NCBI GenBank assembly: GCA_028706695.1 | Contig: JAQTVU010000112.1 | Coordinates: forward strand, 1 to 7,280 | From: Mycobacterium sp. | Lineage (GTDB): Bacteria; Actinomycetota; Actinomycetes; Mycobacteriales; Mycobacteriaceae | Length of the DNA: 7,280 bases | Reading direction: 5' to 3' | Shown: positions 5,329 through 7,280 of the stretch, one piece after another | Layout of the letters: every line of letters begins with the position of its first letter | Numbering within the stretch: position 1 is the first letter of the stretch | Notes under the pieces: generated by a model | Database searches by the model: none | Seen by the model: only the letters and a program-made list of their open reading frames with translations | What the model was told of the DNA's origin: nothing | Translations under genes and position numbers: made by a program

Positions 5329-5966
5329 GTCTTGCCGAACTTGACCAGCCGCTGCGCGACCCGACGGATCTGAATTTCCTCGGCGCCCTCGGTGACCCGG
5401 CAACGGCGGTGGTGGCGGTAGATGTGCGCGAACGGCTCGTGCCGGCTGTAGCCGAGGCCCGACGATCTGCATGGCACGGTCGGTGGCGTCGCAGACCAGC
5501 CGGCTGGCCCGGAAATCGGCCTGCACAACGACTTGCAGAACGAGTCCCCGATCGTCGGGAGCGTCCCGCGGGTGGTCACGGTGGAGTGCTTGGGCACCGA
5601 GGAGCAGCGCCACGATTGGTCCGAGACGCTGATCAGCGCCTCGTGGGCCCGGTGGTCCCGGATGACGGCCAGGTCAAGGTAGGTGCCATCGCGGGCGCCC
5701 ACCGACGCCGACAGCCCGTCGCGCCGCCAGCCCGTCCCGTCGGCGCGCCGGCGCATCTCGGCGAGCAGTTCCCCACCCTCCCGTGCCGCTCCCGCGCCCC
5801 TTCCGAGCGGCGATGCGGTGGTTTGTCGCAGTCGGTGCGGGCGTGTTCGCGGCGCCGGTCGACATACTGGACATGCTCGCGTTCGAGCGGCTTGGTCTTG
5901 GCTTCGATGAACGCGCCCATCTCGGCCAGTAGGCCCGTAAGGCATTCCGGGTGGGTGGAAATCCAC
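5325..5966 (-). pseudogene. Acyl-CoA dehydrogenase (FadE-type) pseudogene with inversion, large deletion and frameshifts
   Basis: Pieces of one acyl-CoA dehydrogenase can be followed on the minus strand. The start region is GTGGATTTC at 5966. After a +1 shift it reads GLLAEMGAFIEAKTKPLERE; after a second shift near 5800 it reads LLAEMRRRADGTGW and then LDLAVIRDHRAHE up to about 5641. The next piece, 5518-5640, is on the other strand. From about 5517 it resumes as DFRASRLVCDATDRAMQIVG, loses two bases near 5460, and ends GYSRHEPFAHIYRHHRR, then EGAEEIQIRRVAQRL and VKFGKT-stop, the canonical C-terminus. An intact homologue is about 410 residues; only about 640 bp remain, so roughly 590 bp are gone, including the FGLTEP-type flavin region. 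The stop still overlaps the kinase start (GTGA). The ancestral role, by context, was acyl-CoA or phosphoacyl-CoA turnover (LvaC-like). Confidence 0.88.
5518..5640 (+). pseudogene. Inverted internal segment of the acyl-CoA dehydrogenase pseudogene
   Basis: On the plus strand this segment is open for 41 codons and reads GLHNDLQNESPIVG, then a degenerate stretch, then LGTEEQRHDWSETLIS. In acyl-CoA dehydrogenases of this type the order is HLAHxGLGLHNDLQNES...FGTxEQRxxWxEALI. This is exactly the piece that should follow RDHRAHE, which ends on the minus strand at about 5641. The neighbouring coding pieces on both sides are on the minus strand, so this block has been flipped. The right breakpoint lies at or beside a 12-bp perfect palindrome CGCTGATCAGCG (5627-5638). 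The breakpoints are accurate to a few bases only. Confidence 0.85.
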
Positions 5967-6313
5967 TTGACGACGAAGGCGTGCGAAGTTCTCGAAGATT
6001 AGCGCGATCGCCGCCGCCGTGTGCTGCGCGCTGGGCTCTGCGGAATAATCCCGCCACCGGACGTGGCGGATCGACTCGGCCACGACGTCCATGCCGAATC
6101 GGAATTCGTTCTGGACGGCCGCGAAGCGGTGCCGGGTGGCGGCCAGTTGCGCCCCGGCGATCATGATCCCGCCGTTTTGCTGGAAGACATTCTGCTAGTG
6201 TCCCGCGCCGGGGCGGTCCGGCGCGTGCAGGCTCGAGAACAGTTTAGAGTGACCTGCTCGATGGCCGCCCTGGCCTGGCGGCCCATGGCGGTCAGCGTTT
6301 CCGGGGCAAGCAT
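5967..6313 (-). pseudogene. Unrecognised decayed gene between HMG-CoA lyase and the dehydrogenase remnant
   Basis: An ATG (6313) directly follows the lyase stop (TGAATG). The first 23 codons (MLAPETLTAMGRQARAAIEQ and three more) have good codon bias. A shift at about 6243 then moves the biased frame: it reads LFSSLHAPDRPGAGH, hits a TAG at about 6197-6195, and continues through QNVFQQNGGIMIAGAQ, AVQNEFRFGMDVVAES and RWRDYSAEP with about 82% G/C third positions. In the first frame the open stretch ends at TGA 6161-6163 after 50 codons. The intact product would have been roughly 110-115 residues. I do not recognise the family. No helix-turn-helix, signal peptide or membrane segment is evident. 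One frameshift and one stop support pseudogene status; a sequencing error could explain the shift but not both lesions easily. Confidence 0.55.
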
Positions 6314-7210
6314 TCAGTCCCGGATCCGGTCACCGGCCCGCAACAGCGCGCTCGGCAGATCATGACCGACAACCGATTTCGCAATACCGGCGGCGGCGAT
6401 CGCGGCCTGCAGGTCGACGTCGACGTCGACATCGCTGTCGCGCAGCAGGTACACCAGATCTTCGGTGGCGATGTTGCCGGTGGCGCCGGGAGCGAACGGA
6501 CAACCGCCCAGCCCGCCCACCGCGGCGTCCAGCCGCGTGACGCCGGCTTGCACCGCCGCGTAGGCGCTGGCCAGCCCGGCGCCGCGGGTGTTGTGAAAGT
6601 GGCCGCCCAGCGGCAGGTCACCGCTCACCGGGCGCAGTTGCGCGATCAGCGAACTCACCCGTCGCGGGGTGACGGTGCCGACGGTGTCGGCGATGCAGAA
6701 CCGGTCGACGCCCCGGTCGCGGGCCGCCGCGGCGATGTCGAGGACCCGCTGCGGCGGGGTGGGCCCGTCGAACGGGCAGTCCCATGCGGTGGCCACGACG
6801 ATCTCCAGGGTGGCACCGGCGTCGTGGGCGATGGCCACGATCTCGTCGATCTGCCCGGTGGCCTCGGCGGTGGAGCGCCCGACATTGGCCCGGCTGAAGG
6901 CGTCGCTGGCCGCCACCACATATTCGATCGACCGCAATCCGGCCGCAACGGCACGCCTGGCGCCGCCCGGGCTGGCCACCAGCGCGGAGAACTCGATGCC
7001 GGGGTAGTCGTGCAGGTGGGTGGCGAGTTCGGCGGCGTCGGCCATCGAGGGCACCTTGGAGGGGGAGACGAAGGCGGTTGCCTCCACCTCGCGCACCCCG
7101 GTGGCGACCACCGCCGCCAGCAGTTCCAGCTTGTCGGACAAGGGGACTGGCTGCTCGATCTGCAGCCCGTCGCGCAGTGACACCTCGCGAATGTTCACGT
7201 GGGGTTTCAC
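6314..7210 (-). CDS. Hydroxymethylglutaryl-CoA lyase family protein
   Basis: A DRE-TIM metallolyase-type enzyme of 298 residues, the usual length. HMG-CoA lyase splits (S)-3-hydroxy-3-methylglutaryl-CoA into acetyl-CoA and acetoacetate at the end of leucine degradation; relatives cleave similar acyl-CoAs. The catalytic residues are all present: R13-D14 in SLRDGLQIE, metal ligands H204 and H206 in GGHFHNTRG, catalytic C237 in GGLGGCPFAPGATGN, and N246. Their spacing matches the human enzyme (His235-Cys266 and Cys266-Asn275). The HFHNTRG motif differs from HCHDTYG of classical lyases, so the exact substrate is open. The start is GTG at 7210, overlapping the upstream stop as GTGA, with a strong AGGAGG site 4 bases upstream (7215-7220). 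A short DV repeat near residues 260-266 comes from a GTCGAC microsatellite (about 6414-6431). Confidence 0.93.
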   Translation of the reverse strand: MKPHVNIREVSLRDGLQIEQPVPLSDKLELLAAVVATGVREVEATAFVSPSKVPSMADAAELATHLHDYPGIEFSALVASPGGARRAVAAGLRSIEYVVAASDAFSRANVGRSTAEATGQIDEIVAIAHDAGATLEIVVATAWDCPFDGPTPPQRVLDIAAAARDRGVDRFCIADTVGTVTPRRVSSLIAQLRPVSGDLPLGGHFHNTRGAGLASAYAAVQAGVTRLDAAVGGLGGCPFAPGATGNIATEDLVYLLRDSDVDVDVDLQAAIAAAGIAKSVVGHDLPSALLRAGDRIRD

Positions 7211-7280
7211 AGCACCTCCTCGGCCCGCAACTGTTCGAGTTCCTCGGCGGGCAAACCCAGCAGCCCACAGTAGACGTCGT
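7207..7280 (-). CDS. C-terminal end of a probable family III CoA-transferase (CaiB/BaiF)
   Basis: Only the last 24 codons are in the window, reading DVYCGLLGLPAEELEQLRAE and ending EVL before TGA. The pattern (hydrophobic segment ending in GLLGL, then an acidic E-x-x-x-L-x-x-x-x-V-L tail) is characteristic of CaiB/BaiF-type CoA-transferases, and such genes commonly precede HMG-CoA lyase-like genes in actinobacteria. The stop lies in the GTGA overlap with the lyase start, and its last codons encode the lyase ribosome-binding site, so the two are surely co-transcribed. The identification rests on a short tail and is tentative. Confidence 0.6.
   Translation of the reverse strand, partial: DVYCGLLGLPAEELEQLRAEEVL

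Noticed and set aside
4216..5613. Longer 465-residue version of the kinase-like protein
   Set aside because: The extra 95 residues are out-of-frame reading of the dehydrogenase pseudogene; the GTG at 5328 with the GTGA overlap fits the family N-terminus.
6362..7180. Long plus-strand open frame (272 codons) opposite the HMG-CoA lyase gene
   Set aside because: Mirror image of the lyase coding frame; low-complexity Gly/Asp-rich translation and no independent start signal.

Overview
The sequence is high-GC actinobacterial DNA with strong G/C bias at third codon positions. It is most likely from a slow-growing Mycobacterium: the NADH dehydrogenase I genes match mycobacterial NuoA-D closely, and a receiver-only protein resembling M. 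tuberculosis Rv3143 lies just upstream of nuoA. Almost every gene is on the minus strand, so the biology reads from right to left.

Right part (7280 to 3860): a lipid or acyl-CoA type operon. It begins with the last codons of a probable family III CoA-transferase, then an HMG-CoA lyase family enzyme, then about 1 kb of decayed coding DNA, then an aminoglycoside-phosphotransferase-fold kinase-like protein and a small DUF6285-type protein. Three of the junctions are 4-base GTGA stop/start overlaps. The decayed stretch holds an unrecognised broken gene (5967-6313) and a wrecked acyl-CoA dehydrogenase (5325-5966). In the latter, an internal segment of about 41 codons now lies inverted on the plus strand and roughly 590 bp of the gene is missing. 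The trio acyl-CoA dehydrogenase / APH-fold kinase / small partner resembles the LvaC/LvaA/LvaB module for 4-hydroxyacyl-CoA. Here it looks non-functional: the dehydrogenase is destroyed, and the kinase has His where the metal-binding Asp is expected. The kinase also carries two copies of a 57-bp MIRU-like repeat at its 3' end.

Middle part (3860 to 2953): a small plus-strand gene (3595-3770) that appears frameshifted, a convergent gap with a short inverted repeat, a stand-alone atypical receiver protein (3139-3540), and a 186-bp leader/promoter region in front of nuoA with a perfect 18-bp palindrome.

Left part (2952 to 1): nuoA, nuoB, nuoC and nearly all of nuoD, tightly spaced (8-bp gap, ATGA overlap, one-base TGATG overlap). 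They encode the small membrane subunit and the hydrophilic connecting subunits of proton-pumping NADH:menaquinone oxidoreductase (complex I). The operon continues off the left edge.
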